48,683 nt of DNA. Source: Actinomadura sp. KC06 (GTDB taxonomy: Bacteria > Actinomycetota > Actinomycetes > Streptosporangiales > Streptosporangiaceae). Within the stretch, counting starts at the first letter, position 1, and the number at the start of each line of letters is the position of its first letter. This document shows, in pieces, positions 1 through 8,373 of this stretch. The translations under genes and the position numbers were made by a program. The stretch lies in contig NZ_SMKT01000056.1 in assembly GCF_004348735.1 (NCBI RefSeq), forward strand, positions 1 through 48,683, in the 5' to 3' direction. Below the pieces are notes generated by a model. It was not told the origin of the DNA. It did no database searches and was given only the letters and a program-made list of their open reading frames with translations.

Positions 1-71
1 GGTGGTGGGGTGGGCGGAGGATGCCGGTCATGTCTCCGGGGGGTCTCATCGGGTACGTGCACGTGGGAGCA

Positions 72-89
72 CGGCGACTCTAGTCGCCG
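72..89. terminator. Palindromic hairpin after the acyltransferase gene
   Basis: CGGCGACT and AGTCGCCG form a perfect 8+8 inverted repeat around a central CT, about 40 nt beyond the stop of the minus-strand acyltransferase. There is no T-run, as is usual for actinobacterial terminators, and the symmetry would serve both strands. Nothing else recognisable lies in bases 1-128. Confidence 0.45.
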
Positions 90-128
90 ATCGGGGGCGG
101 CCGTGGCCTGATGTCGTGAGGCGGCACG

Positions 129-1313
129 CTAGCGCATCCGTCCCCCCGGTCTGCGCAGGGGTGTGAAAATCCAGGTCATCTTGGGCTCCAGCGCCCAGCT
201 CATGGACCGGACGACCGGCCTTGTGCACAGCGCCGTCCCGACCGCGAGCGCGCCGCCGAGCACGATGACGACGCCCGGGACGGTGTGCATCCAGGCCGAG
301 TCCCACCAGCCGGTGAACTGCAGCAGGCGGGTGACGAACCCGTGCAGCAGGTAGGCGTACAGCGTCGCCGCGCCGAGCCCGGTGAACCAGTGCCGGCGGC
401 GCGGGATCTGGGTGAGGAACGCCGCGACGAGGACGGTCGCGCACACGAACATGGCGAGCCGCATCAGCGTGCCGGTGAAGTTGCCGACGCCCATCTCGAA
501 GTGCGCGTGCTTCCAGTAGATCCAGTTGCGGGCCATGCGGTCCATGACGAGGTAGGAGCCGCCGAGCCCGGCGGCGAGCACGACCGCGCCGATCGGCCGC
601 GCCACGGGCTTCTTCAGCAGCTCGAAGTGGTGCGGCTTCAGCGTGAGCCCGAGGACGTAGAACGGCAGCAGCCCCAGCACCCGGTGGATGTCGAACGTTC
701 CACCGAGGTCGCTCATGTACGACAGCAGCGCGAACCCCACCGCGACCGCGAGCGGCCAGCGGATCTGCTGCCAGACCGGGGTGGACAGCCGCCACATGAA
801 CAGCGCGCACAGGAACCACGTCAGGTAGTACGGGTTCAGCAGGCTGATCTCCAGCTCATTGCGTCCGGCGAGCCAGTCGTACAGCGAGTAGGCGAATTCG
901 AACACCACGTAAGGAACGCCGACATTGGTGATCAGCTTTCGGGCCTTGCCGCCGGCGAACGTCCAGTTCCGGGAGAAGTAGCCGGTGATCACGATGAACA
1001 GCGGCATGTGGAACATGTAGACGAAGAGGTACAGCCCCTTCGCCAGCGGGACGTTCAGCAGGTTGGCCAGGGAATGCCCCGCCACCACCAGGAGGATCGC
1101 GAAGTACTTCGCGTTGTCGAAGAAGGGGTCGCGCTGCTTGCGCGGACCGGCCTCCGGGCCGGGTCCGGGGCCCCGCGCCTGCGGGACGCCGCCAGGCGCT
1201 TCCGGGGAGGGCCCCGGTGCCTCCGGGAACGGACCCGCCGCGGGGTCCTCGGTGAGCGGCCGGTCTGCAGGGTGTGCCGTCTCGGCCCCGGAGGGCCTGG
1301 TGGTAGAGCTCAT
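129..1313 (-). CDS. Acyltransferase family 3 membrane protein
   Basis: This 394-residue integral membrane protein resembles acyltransferase-3 (OafA/fucose-4-O-acetylase-like) enzymes, which O-acylate cell-surface sugars. The first 60 or so residues are a Pro/Gly/Glu-rich disordered tail. The membrane core then opens with FFDNAKYFAILLVVAGHS, typical of the family (catalytic-type His in the first helix), followed by FHMPLFIVITGYF and about ten hydrophobic segments. It starts 13 nt after the LCP stop on the same strand, so the two are probably co-transcribed, which suggests it decorates a wall polymer handled by the LCP enzyme. The substrate is unknown. The start is the ATG at 1313; the true start could be further in, because the tail is poorly constrained. 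Confidence 0.85.
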   Translation of the reverse strand: MSSTTRPSGAETAHPADRPLTEDPAAGPFPEAPGPSPEAPGGVPQARGPGPGPEAGPRKQRDPFFDNAKYFAILLVVAGHSLANLLNVPLAKGLYLFVYMFHMPLFIVITGYFSRNWTFAGGKARKLITNVGVPYVVFEFAYSLYDWLAGRNELEISLLNPYYLTWFLCALFMWRLSTPVWQQIRWPLAVAVGFALLSYMSDLGGTFDIHRVLGLLPFYVLGLTLKPHHFELLKKPVARPIGAVVLAAGLGGSYLVMDRMARNWIYWKHAHFEMGVGNFTGTLMRLAMFVCATVLVAAFLTQIPRRRHWFTGLGAATLYAYLLHGFVTRLLQFTGWWDSAWMHTVPGVVIVLGGALAVGTALCTRPVVRSMSWALEPKMTWIFTPLRRPGGRMR

Positions 1314-1326
1314 ACGGGGTGCCCGG

Positions 1327-2757
1327 TCACGTCTCCTTGCAGATGTTGTCGCTGGCGCGGATCTCGCCCTGCTGCTTGGGGATGCCGCCGCCCGCGTTCT
1401 TGAGGTTCGTCCAGTCGCTGCCGACGATCAGGTCCACGACGCCGGGCGTGCCGCCGCTGGTCCGCGCGGCGGGCTGCGGCCCGCTCGGGATCAGCGCGGC
1501 CAGCGACTGGGCCTGCTGGTCGGCACCGGAACCGTACATCACCTTGGTGGCGGTCGTGGGGGAGGAGGCGTTTCCGCCGACCGTGACGTGGAAGCCCTGC
1601 GACTCCAGGTCGTCGGCGACGCGGCCGGCCTGCCCGTCGATCCCGCTGCCGTTGTAGACCCGCACCCGGATCTGGCTCGGCGGGATCTTCACGGCGCCCG
1701 GCTTCTGCTCCTTCGGGATGGTCTTGTCGTTGCGGATCGCGGCGAAGAACGGCTGCGCGGCGGCGTTGAGCGCCACCCGGTTCGGGTCCTGCGGGTCCGG
1801 CCCGGACGGGACGGTCACGAACCGCAGCTTGCCGGAGGTCATGCCCTGCATCTCTTTGGCGATGTCCATCATGACCTGCGGCGTCAGCTCCTTGTCGGTG
1901 GTGAGCGACTTGGTGACCGCGTTCATCAGGTCGAGGAGCTTCTTGGGGTTGCTGAGCACGCCGGCGCTCATCGCCTTGTTGGCGAGCGCGCCCATGAACT
2001 TCTGCTGCCGCTTGATGCGGTCGAGGTCGGAGCCGTCCCCGAGGCCGTGCCGGACGCGCACGTACGCCAGCGCCTGCTCGCCCTTGATGTTGTGCTGGCC
2101 CTTGCCGAGCTTGAGCTTCGACTTCGGGTCGTTGACGGCCTTCGGCAGGCACACCGGGACGCCGCCGACCGCGTTGGTGATGGCCTTGAAACCGTTGAAG
2201 TCGACCTGCATGAAGTGGTCGACCCGGACGTTGGAGATGCTCTCGATCGTCTTGATGACGCAGGTCGCGCCGCCGTTGGTGAACGCCGAGTTGATCTGCG
2301 CGCGGGCCTGCGCCGGGATGATCTGGCCCTTCCTGCCCTTGCAGGACGGCATCCGGACCATCAGGTCGCGGGGGAAGCTGATGCCCATCGCCTGGCCGCC
2401 GCCGGGGGACAGATGCAGCAGGATCATCGTGTCCGAGCGGGGCGGCTCGCCCTTCATCGAGCGGCCGTACTTGGCGTTGGCGCCCTCACGGGTGTCGGAC
2501 CCGAGCAGCAGGATGTTCAGCGCGCTGTTCAGCTTCTTCGGCCGGTTCGGGCCGAGCTGGGCGTTGACGTCCTCGTGCGCGATGTTCCCGAACGCTCTGC
2601 GGTACAGGCCGTAGGCGGTGAGGGAGCCGGCCACCATGACCGCCGACAGCCCGATGCACACCCATCCGAGGATGCGCCAGCCGCGTCGAGGCGCCGCCGG
2701 CTGCTGCCGCGGGTCGGCGTCGTCGACGTACTCCATGTACATCGGGTTGCTGTTCAT
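1327..2757 (-). CDS. LCP (LytR-CpsA-Psr) family cell-wall polymer ligase
   Basis: LCP proteins transfer polyprenyl-phosphate-linked glycans onto peptidoglycan outside the membrane. From the chosen start the product is 476 aa: a short cytoplasmic part, one TM helix (about 29-50), then the LCP domain beginning NILLLGSDTR (about 81-90), with RSDT (107-110) and the FPRD motif (128-131) that carry the acidic/Arg catalytic cluster. A C-terminal LytR_C domain (VRVYNGSG, from about 375) follows. I chose ATG 2757 because CGGAG lies just upstream and the residues before it (open to 2925) are low-complexity Pro/Thr. By synteny it matches the LCP gene next to a TIGR03089 gene in mycobacteria (Rv3267/Rv3268). 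It probably forms an operon with the acyltransferase. Confidence 0.92.
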   Translation of the reverse strand: MNSNPMYMEYVDDADPRQQPAAPRRGWRILGWVCIGLSAVMVAGSLTAYGLYRRAFGNIAHEDVNAQLGPNRPKKLNSALNILLLGSDTREGANAKYGRSMKGEPPRSDTMILLHLSPGGGQAMGISFPRDLMVRMPSCKGRKGQIIPAQARAQINSAFTNGGATCVIKTIESISNVRVDHFMQVDFNGFKAITNAVGGVPVCLPKAVNDPKSKLKLGKGQHNIKGEQALAYVRVRHGLGDGSDLDRIKRQQKFMGALANKAMSAGVLSNPKKLLDLMNAVTKSLTTDKELTPQVMMDIAKEMQGMTSGKLRFVTVPSGPDPQDPNRVALNAAAQPFFAAIRNDKTIPKEQKPGAVKIPPSQIRVRVYNGSGIDGQAGRVADDLESQGFHVTVGGNASSPTTATKVMYGSGADQQAQSLAALIPSGPQPAARTSGGTPGVVDLIVGSDWTNLKNAGGGIPKQQGEIRASDNICKET

Positions 2758-2890
2758 CGGCTCCGAGGTCCGGGGTAAAGGCAGTTCCGGGGGTGTGGGG
2801 GTCGTCCCCTGCAAGGGGAGCGGCCCGCTTTTCGGGGTCGGGATGGGCGTCTGGTGGGCACGGGGCGTCGTCGGGCAAGGGAAGCGTAGG

Positions 2891-3730
2891 TCAGGCGAGC
2901 CGGCGCGGAGGCCCGGATGCTTCATTCCGTCCGGGCGGGCCGGCCACCACCGTCACATGTTCCAGGGTCAGGCGCCGCTCTAGTACGGCTTTGTCGAAGT
3001 TTCGTTGGATTATGACGGAAGCACCCGAGGCTAGTGGTGCGAGCAAGCCGGTCAGTACCCCGTCCAATGTGGTGAACGACATGTCAACCAGAAGGCGGTC
3101 CCGCGCGTCAAGATCCCACTTTTTCGCGGCCTCGCGGGCCGCGCCGACCAGCTCCGCAGCACTGAATGTGGCGTTTGTCACAGTGAGCGCGGGCGCCTCC
3201 GGCGTCACTTCAGGACCGGCGACGAACCTGTCTCCGTAAGCGCGGACTTCCACCGCGTAGTCGGTGACGCCGGGCGGGCAGTCCGCGAGCGGGCCGCCCA
3301 GCGCGTGCAGCGACAGGCCGACGATCTCCTCGGCCCCGCCCGCCGCCGCGTCGTCCGCGATCACGTCCAGCACCTCCTGTGCCGCCGCCAGGATGTACGG
3401 CTGAGAGGTGTCGGACGGTTCGGCGGACGCGCCGTTTCGTACCGACTCGGGGTCGACGGGCTCCGCCACCAGGCCGGCCGACCAGCAGGCCATCAGCCAC
3501 ACGGCCGTCTGCCAGTGCGGCGGCAGGACGAGAACGACCCGCGTTCCGGGTTCGGCGGCGAGACCGTCCACCAGGAAGTTCGCGGTCTTGGCGACCCAGT
3601 TGTCGAACGTCCGGGCCGACAGCTCGACGCGCTCGCCCGACGCGTCGTCGTAGAAGGTCACCAGCGGGCTGGACGGGTCGTCCGCCACCCGCCGCCGCAA
3701 CAGCCCGGCGGGCCCGACGTCTGCGCTCAT
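2891..3730 (-). CDS. TIGR03089 family protein (truncated AMP-binding-like)
   Basis: This 279-aa protein resembles the N-terminal part of acyl-CoA synthetase/AMP-binding enzymes (AARTFDNWVAKTANFL-like opening, then VVLVLPPHWQTAVWLMACW), but it stops before the large ATP-binding and C-terminal lid domains, as members of the actinobacterial TIGR03089 family do. No function is established. It is the Rv3268 counterpart next to the LCP gene. The ATG is preceded on the minus strand by TACGCT and 7 nt, which fits a leaderless transcript diverging from the membrane protein gene at 3830. The gap of 133 nt to the LCP start holds no clear terminator. Confidence 0.85.
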   Translation of the reverse strand: MSADVGPAGLLRRRVADDPSSPLVTFYDDASGERVELSARTFDNWVAKTANFLVDGLAAEPGTRVVLVLPPHWQTAVWLMACWSAGLVAEPVDPESVRNGASAEPSDTSQPYILAAAQEVLDVIADDAAAGGAEEIVGLSLHALGGPLADCPPGVTDYAVEVRAYGDRFVAGPEVTPEAPALTVTNATFSAAELVGAAREAAKKWDLDARDRLLVDMSFTTLDGVLTGLLAPLASGASVIIQRNFDKAVLERRLTLEHVTVVAGPPGRNEASGPPRRLA

Positions 3731-3737
3731 GGGTCAG

Positions 3738-3792
3738 AGCGTATGCCCGCATGATCGTCCTGGAGCCATCACCCGGCCGGTGCCGCTACGCT
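3738..3792. promoter_or_regulatory. Divergent promoter pair
   Basis: Between the TIGR03089 gene and the GT-C-like gene the same -10 hexamer, TACGCT, occurs once on each strand: minus strand at 3738-3743, 7 nt before the ATG at 3730 (leaderless layout), and plus strand at 3787-3792, 38 nt before the ATG at 3830. No good -35 boxes are visible. Confidence 0.5.
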
Positions 3793-3829
3793 CCGCACGG
3801 AACAGGGAGTCTTCCACGGGGCGGAAATC

Positions 3830-5884
3830 ATGGACGCGGGTCGGCTGCTCGTGCGGGTCACGGTGGCCCCGGCACTGCTCGTCGCGGCGTGGCTGTCCGT
3901 TTCGCTGCCGCTGCTGATGGCGGGCGTGTTCCGTCCCGTCCCGGCGATCGCGCTGTTCGTGCCCGTCGCGGCGGTCGCGCTGCGGCTCGGCCTCCGCGGC
4001 CGGACCGACGTTCTCCGCGGCCGGGCCGACGAGGCCCTCCGCGACGTGCCCTGGTGGCCGGTTCTCGCCGTGCTCGGGATCACGGTCGCCTTCCTGGTGC
4101 TTCAGGTGGTGATGTGCTCGGAGCAGATCATCGTCCGCCGCGACCCGGCGTCCTACGTGCAGTACGCGGTCTGGCTGAAGAACGACGGGTCGCTGCCGAT
4201 CCCGCTGATGGAGCAGGCGTTCGGCGGCCCCGACCGGGCGCTGAACTTCGAGAGCCCCGCGTTCTACCAGCACGGCGGCGCGATCGTCCCGCAGTTCATG
4301 GCGGGGCTGCCGCTGGTGCTGGCGCTCGGCGGCTGGCTCGGCGGCACGCACGGCATGCTGCTGATGGCGCCGCTGCTCGGCGCGTGCTGCGTGCTCGCGT
4401 TCGCCGGGCTGGTGGCGCGGCTCGTCGGGCCGCGCTGGGCGCCGGCCGGGGCGCTGCTGCTGGCGCTGACGCTGCCGATGCTCTACGTCTCCCGCAGCAC
4501 TTTCAGTGAGCTGCCCGCGATCGTCCTGCTGCTGGGCGGGCTGTCGCTGATGCACGACGCCCGGCGGGAGGACGGCCGGGCCGCCGATCTGAAGGCGTTC
4601 CTGGCGGGCCTGGCGCTCGGGCTCATCGTGCTCGTCCGCATCGACGGGCTCCGGGACGTCCTCCCGGTGTTCGTCTTCGCCGGGCTCTACGTGGCGCACA
4701 GGCGGGGCATCGGGTACTGGGCGGGCGGCGGGCTCCTGCTCGGCGTCGGCGCCGGGCTCGTGCAGGGCTTCACGATGTCGCGGCCGTACCTGACGTACCT
4801 GGGACCGTCCCTCCGCCCGCTGCTGGCCATCGCGACGGCGGTCGTCGTGGCGACGGGGATCATGGTGGCGCTGCTGACCTGGGACCGGACCGCCCTGCGG
4901 CTGCGCCGCGCCGGGGCCGCGATCGCGCGCGGGAGGCTGCCGGGCGCCGCCGCCGTCCTGACCGTGCTGGTGATGCTGGGGTTCGCGCTCCGGCCGCTGG
5001 TGCAGACCGTCCGGCGTGAGCCGTCCACGCGCGACGACGAGCTGAACGTCCAGTTCATCGAGACCGTCCAGCGGATCCAGCACCTTCCGGTGGACGGCAC
5101 CCGCCAGTACTCCGAGAACACGCTGTACTGGGTGTCCTGGTACATCGGCATCCCCGCGCTGCTGTTCGCGACGCTCGGCGCGGCGCTGCTGGCACGGCGG
5201 CTCATGCGCGGGCACGCCCCGGAGTGGCTGCTGCCCTACGCCATGATCGTCTGGACGACGACGCAGGTGCTGATCAGGCCCGGGATCACGCCCGACCATC
5301 CGTGGGCGTCCCGGCGGCTGATCGGGCTGGTCGTCCCCGGGCTGCTGCTGTTCACCGTGTTCGCGGCGGCGTGGACGGTGAAGCGCGTCCGCCGCCTCGG
5401 CTACGGGCGCCGGGTGGTGCGGACGGGCGCGGTCGCCGGCGTCGTCGGGATGCTGGTCCCGATCGTGCTGACGTCCGGCGGCTTCCTGGTGACCCGGACG
5501 GAGCAGCACGAGGTCGCCGCCGTCGGCGGCATGTGCGACGCGCTGGGGCCGCGCGGTTCCGTCGTGGTCGTGGAGCGATCGACCGCCGACCGGTTCCTGC
5601 AGGTCGTCCGGGGCATGTGCGGGGTGCCCGCCGCGCGCACCACCGGCCGCGCCGCGCCCGCCGACGTGAAGCGCGTCGCCGCCGCCGTCGCCGCGGCCGG
5701 ACGGCGCCCGGTGGTCATGGCGGCGAAGGCCGATCAGGTCGCCCCGTACGGGACGCCGAAGCGGGTCCTGTACCTCAAGACCCGGCAGGACGGACGCACC
5801 CTCGCGCACCCGCCCGGCGGGACGTGGGGCCTGGCCGTGGAGGTCTGGATCGCCGAGCCGGGACCGCGTCAAGGCGGACGTTAA
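3830..5884 (+). CDS. Polytopic membrane protein, GT-C/ArnT-like
   Basis: This is a 684-aa membrane protein with about 12 hydrophobic helices. After two N-terminal helices an extracytoplasmic-type segment carries RRDPASYVQYAVWL (about 103-116), and a second loop has an NFESPAFYQHG stretch. An acidic residue in the first large loop plus many helices is the layout of GT-C glycosyltransferases, which use polyprenyl-phosphate sugars. The gene right after it encodes a polyprenyl-phosphate sugar synthase-like GT2, a natural donor-making partner (inference). The soluble C-terminal domain (about 545-684) has no motif I recognise. Start ATG 3830 follows GGGGCGG. Confidence 0.65.
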   Translation: MDAGRLLVRVTVAPALLVAAWLSVSLPLLMAGVFRPVPAIALFVPVAAVALRLGLRGRTDVLRGRADEALRDVPWWPVLAVLGITVAFLVLQVVMCSEQIIVRRDPASYVQYAVWLKNDGSLPIPLMEQAFGGPDRALNFESPAFYQHGGAIVPQFMAGLPLVLALGGWLGGTHGMLLMAPLLGACCVLAFAGLVARLVGPRWAPAGALLLALTLPMLYVSRSTFSELPAIVLLLGGLSLMHDARREDGRAADLKAFLAGLALGLIVLVRIDGLRDVLPVFVFAGLYVAHRRGIGYWAGGGLLLGVGAGLVQGFTMSRPYLTYLGPSLRPLLAIATAVVVATGIMVALLTWDRTALRLRRAGAAIARGRLPGAAAVLTVLVMLGFALRPLVQTVRREPSTRDDELNVQFIETVQRIQHLPVDGTRQYSENTLYWVSWYIGIPALLFATLGAALLARRLMRGHAPEWLLPYAMIVWTTTQVLIRPGITPDHPWASRRLIGLVVPGLLLFTVFAAAWTVKRVRRLGYGRRVVRTGAVAGVVGMLVPIVLTSGGFLVTRTEQHEVAAVGGMCDALGPRGSVVVVERSTADRFLQVVRGMCGVPAARTTGRAAPADVKRVAAAVAAAGRRPVVMAAKADQVAPYGTPKRVLYLKTRQDGRTLAHPPGGTWGLAVEVWIAEPGPRQGGR

Positions 5885-5909
5885 GGCGGACGGAGCCCGT
5901 CCGGGCGAG

Positions 5910-5915
5910 TATCCT
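5910..5915 (+). promoter_or_regulatory. -10 box for a leaderless GT2 transcript
   Basis: TATCCT ends 8 nt before the GTG start at 5924, and no Shine-Dalgarno sequence precedes that start. It lies in the 39-nt gap after the GT-C-like gene, so GT2 and GT4 may have their own promoter. Confidence 0.5.
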
Positions 5916-5923
5916 CGCGCTGC

Positions 5924-6967
5924 GTGAGCACCCAGTCTGCCGAGCCGACGCACCAGCCCGCTCCCGAGACCGCCACGGAGCCGCCGCCCGTGCACGTGCC
6001 AGAACCCGTGCACGTGCCCGAGTCCGCGCACGTGCCCCGGACCGAGGCGGTGCCCAAGCCCGCGGAGCCGGAGTCCGGGCCCGTCCACGTCACGATCGTC
6101 CTGCCCTGCTACAACGAGCAGGACCACGTGATCGACGAGGTCGAGCGCATCTGCAAGGCGATGGACGGCAGCGGCAAGACCTACGAGCTGCTCGCCGTGG
6201 ACGACTGCTCCACCGACGACACGCTCGCCCGTCTCGAGGAGGCGGCGCCTCGCTTCCCGCACATGCGGATCATGGCGTTCCAGCACAACAGCGGGTCCGG
6301 GACCGTCCGGCGGATCGGCTCGCAGCAGGCCCGCGGCGAGATCGTCGTGTGGACGGACGCCGACATGTCCTACCCGAACGAGCGGATCCCCGAGCTCGTC
6401 GACGTCCTGGACTCCGACCCGTCCGTCGACCAGGTCGTCGGGGCGCGCACCAGCGAGGAGGGCTCGCACAAGGCGCTGCGCGTGCCCGCGAAGTGGTTCA
6501 TCCGGAAGGTCGCCGAGCGGCTCACCAACACCAAGATCCCCGACCTGAACTCGGGGCTGCGCGCGTTCCGCCGCGAGGTGTCGCTGCCGTACCTGCGGCT
6601 GCTGCCGCCCGGATTCTCCTGCGTGACGACGATCACGATCGCGTTCCTGTCGAACCAGCATCCGGTCCGGTACCTGCCGATCGACTACGCCAAGCGGGCC
6701 GGGAAGTCGAAGTTCCACTTCACCAAGGACGCCTACCGCTACATCCTGCAGGTGCTGCGGATGGTGATGTACTTCAACCCGCTCAAGGTGCTGATGCCGC
6801 CCGCGCTGTGGCTGATCGTGATCGGGCTGCTCAAGGGCGTGTTCGACATGGTGGTGCACTTCGGCTACTTCGCCAACAACACCATCATGATCTTCGTGAC
6901 GGGGTTGATCATCGCGTCGCTGGCGCTGCTCGCGGACCTGATCGTCCGATCGCGCGGCGACGTCTAG
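5924..6967 (+). CDS. GT2 glycosyltransferase, polyprenyl-phosphate sugar synthase-like
   Basis: This 347-aa enzyme has a disordered N-terminus containing a short repeat (PVHVPE / PVHVPE / SAHVPR, about 22-40) and then a GT-A fold: VTIVLPCYNEQ (56-66), VDDCSTDDT (92-100) and the metal-binding TDADMSYPN (144-152). These are family 2 motifs seen in dolichyl/polyprenyl-phosphate mannose synthases. Two C-terminal TM helices (about 285-345) anchor it at the membrane. It would make a lipid-linked sugar donor at the cytoplasmic face. GTG 5924 is favoured by the -10 box just upstream. The GT4 gene follows after 10 nt, so they are co-transcribed. Confidence 0.88.
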   Translation: MSTQSAEPTHQPAPETATEPPPVHVPEPVHVPESAHVPRTEAVPKPAEPESGPVHVTIVLPCYNEQDHVIDEVERICKAMDGSGKTYELLAVDDCSTDDTLARLEEAAPRFPHMRIMAFQHNSGSGTVRRIGSQQARGEIVVWTDADMSYPNERIPELVDVLDSDPSVDQVVGARTSEEGSHKALRVPAKWFIRKVAERLTNTKIPDLNSGLRAFRREVSLPYLRLLPPGFSCVTTITIAFLSNQHPVRYLPIDYAKRAGKSKFHFTKDAYRYILQVLRMVMYFNPLKVLMPPALWLIVIGLLKGVFDMVVHFGYFANNTIMIFVTGLIIASLALLADLIVRSRGDV

Positions 6968-6977
6968 CGGCCGCGGG

Positions 6978-8069
6978 ATGCGCATCGCGATCGTCGGCCC
7001 GGCCTTCCCCTACAAGGGGGGCGGCGCCCACCACACCACCGAGCTGGCGCACCGGCTGGCCGCCGCCGGGCACGACGTGGTCATCGAGTCGTGGCGGGCC
7101 CAGTACCCCGGGTTCCTGTATCCGGGGCAGCAGACGATCTCCGAGCCGGAGGGCGAGCCGTTCCCCGGCACGCACCGCCGGCTCGACTGGCGCCGCCCGG
7201 ACGGCTGGTGGCGCACCGGCCGCGCGCTGCGCTCCTGCGACCTGGTCGTGCTGGCGGTGCTGACACCGGTCCAAGTCCCGGCCTATCTGGGGATTCTGGG
7301 TGGTCTTCGCCGTCGGACGCCGGTGGTGGCGCTGTGCCACAACGTCCTGCCGCACGAGCGCAAGCCGTACGACGAGCCGCTGATGAAGCGCCTGCTGCGC
7401 GGCGTCGACGGCGTTCTCGTCCACTCGGAGGCGCAGGCGGATCTGGCGCGGACGATCACGGAACGTCCGGTGAGCGTCGCGGAGATGCCCGCCCACCTGC
7501 CGACTTCTGAGGCCCCGCCGGAGCACGACGCCAAGGTCAGGCGCCGGTTGCTGTTCTTCGGGATCGTCCGCCCCTACAAGGGCCTGGACGTTCTGCTCCG
7601 CGCTCTCGCCGAAGGCCCGGACGACGTCGCGCTGACCGTCGCGGGCGAATTTTGGGGCGGCCTGGACGGCACGCGCGAGCTGATCGACTCACTCGATCTG
7701 ACGTCCCGCGTGGAACTGCGTCCCGGCTACGTCCCGGCCGCGGACGTTCCGGGCCTGTTCGCCGCCGCCGACGCGCTAGTCCTGCCCTACCGGACGGCCA
7801 CCGCGTCGCAGAACGTCTGGATGGCCCACGAGTACGGCCTCCCGGTCATCGCCACGGACGTCGGCGGTTTCGCCGCGCAGATCCGCGACGGCGTGGACGG
7901 CCTGGTCTGCACGCCCGACGACGTCCCGTCCCTGGCCGCCGCCCTGCGCCGCTTCTACTCGCCGGGGGAGCCGGAGCGCCTGCGCTCCGGCGTCCGCCCG
8001 GTCGATCACGGCCCGCTGTGGGCCGACTACCTCGACGCGCTCACCGCGCTCACAGGTGCGGTTCGATGA
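6978..8069 (+). CDS. GT4 family glycosyltransferase
   Basis: This 363-aa GT-B enzyme starts with MRIAIVGPAFPYKGG, the glycine-rich loop of GT4 proteins, and has the C-terminal donor-site pattern RPYKGLDVLLRAL followed by EYGLPVIATDVGG (acidic-then-Gly motif). It probably transfers a sugar from a nucleotide donor to a lipid or glycan intermediate in the cytoplasm. The start is 10 nt after the GT2 stop. Its last 20 bases overlap the 3' end of the convergent trxA gene. Confidence 0.88.
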   Translation: MRIAIVGPAFPYKGGGAHHTTELAHRLAAAGHDVVIESWRAQYPGFLYPGQQTISEPEGEPFPGTHRRLDWRRPDGWWRTGRALRSCDLVVLAVLTPVQVPAYLGILGGLRRRTPVVALCHNVLPHERKPYDEPLMKRLLRGVDGVLVHSEAQADLARTITERPVSVAEMPAHLPTSEAPPEHDAKVRRRLLFFGIVRPYKGLDVLLRALAEGPDDVALTVAGEFWGGLDGTRELIDSLDLTSRVELRPGYVPAADVPGLFAAADALVLPYRTATASQNVWMAHEYGLPVIATDVGGFAAQIRDGVDGLVCTPDDVPSLAAALRRFYSPGEPERLRSGVRPVDHGPLWADYLDALTALTGAVR

Positions 8070-8373
8070 CCTTCAGCAGGGCGCGCTTCGGCTTGGCGCC
8101 GACGACCTGCTCCACGACCTCGCCCTTCTTGAAGAGCAGCAGGGTCGGCAGGCCCATCACGCCGAACTTGGTGGGCGTCTCGGGGTTCGCGTCGTAGTCC
8201 AGCTTGGCGATCTTGATCTTGCCGTCCTGCTCCGCCGCGATCTGCTCCAGCACGGGGGCGATCATGCGGCAGGGCCCGCACCAGTCGGCCCAGAAGTCGA
8301 CCAGTACCGGGGTGTCGCTGCTGAGGACCTCGTCCGCGAACGTCGCGTCGGTCACGGTGATGGGGGCCGTCAC
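8050..8373 (-). CDS. trxA: Thioredoxin
   Basis: This is a 107-aa classical thioredoxin with the WCGPC active site (31-35), VLVDFWADW before it, the buried Asp (DFWA), and the cis-Pro loop GLPTLLLF. It reduces protein disulfides using thioredoxin reductase, which is not in the window. The start is a GTG whose GTGA overlaps the stop of the upstream flippase-like gene, with GAAGGAG 5 nt before, so translation is probably coupled. It runs tail-to-tail into the GT4 gene with a 20-bp overlap. Confidence 0.97.
   Translation of the reverse strand: MTAPITVTDATFADEVLSSDTPVLVDFWADWCGPCRMIAPVLEQIAAEQDGKIKIAKLDYDANPETPTKFGVMGLPTLLLFKKGEVVEQVVGAKPKRALLKVIEPHL

Noticed and set aside
2758..2925. N-terminal extension of the LCP protein to ATG 2925
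   Set aside because: Pro/Thr-rich, overlaps the TIGR03089 gene, and a better RBS lies before 2757.
3734..6985. 1083-aa open frame on the minus strand
   Set aside because: Arg/His/Asp/Gln-rich product is the usual antisense shadow of GC-rich coding DNA; the plus-strand genes have clear domains.
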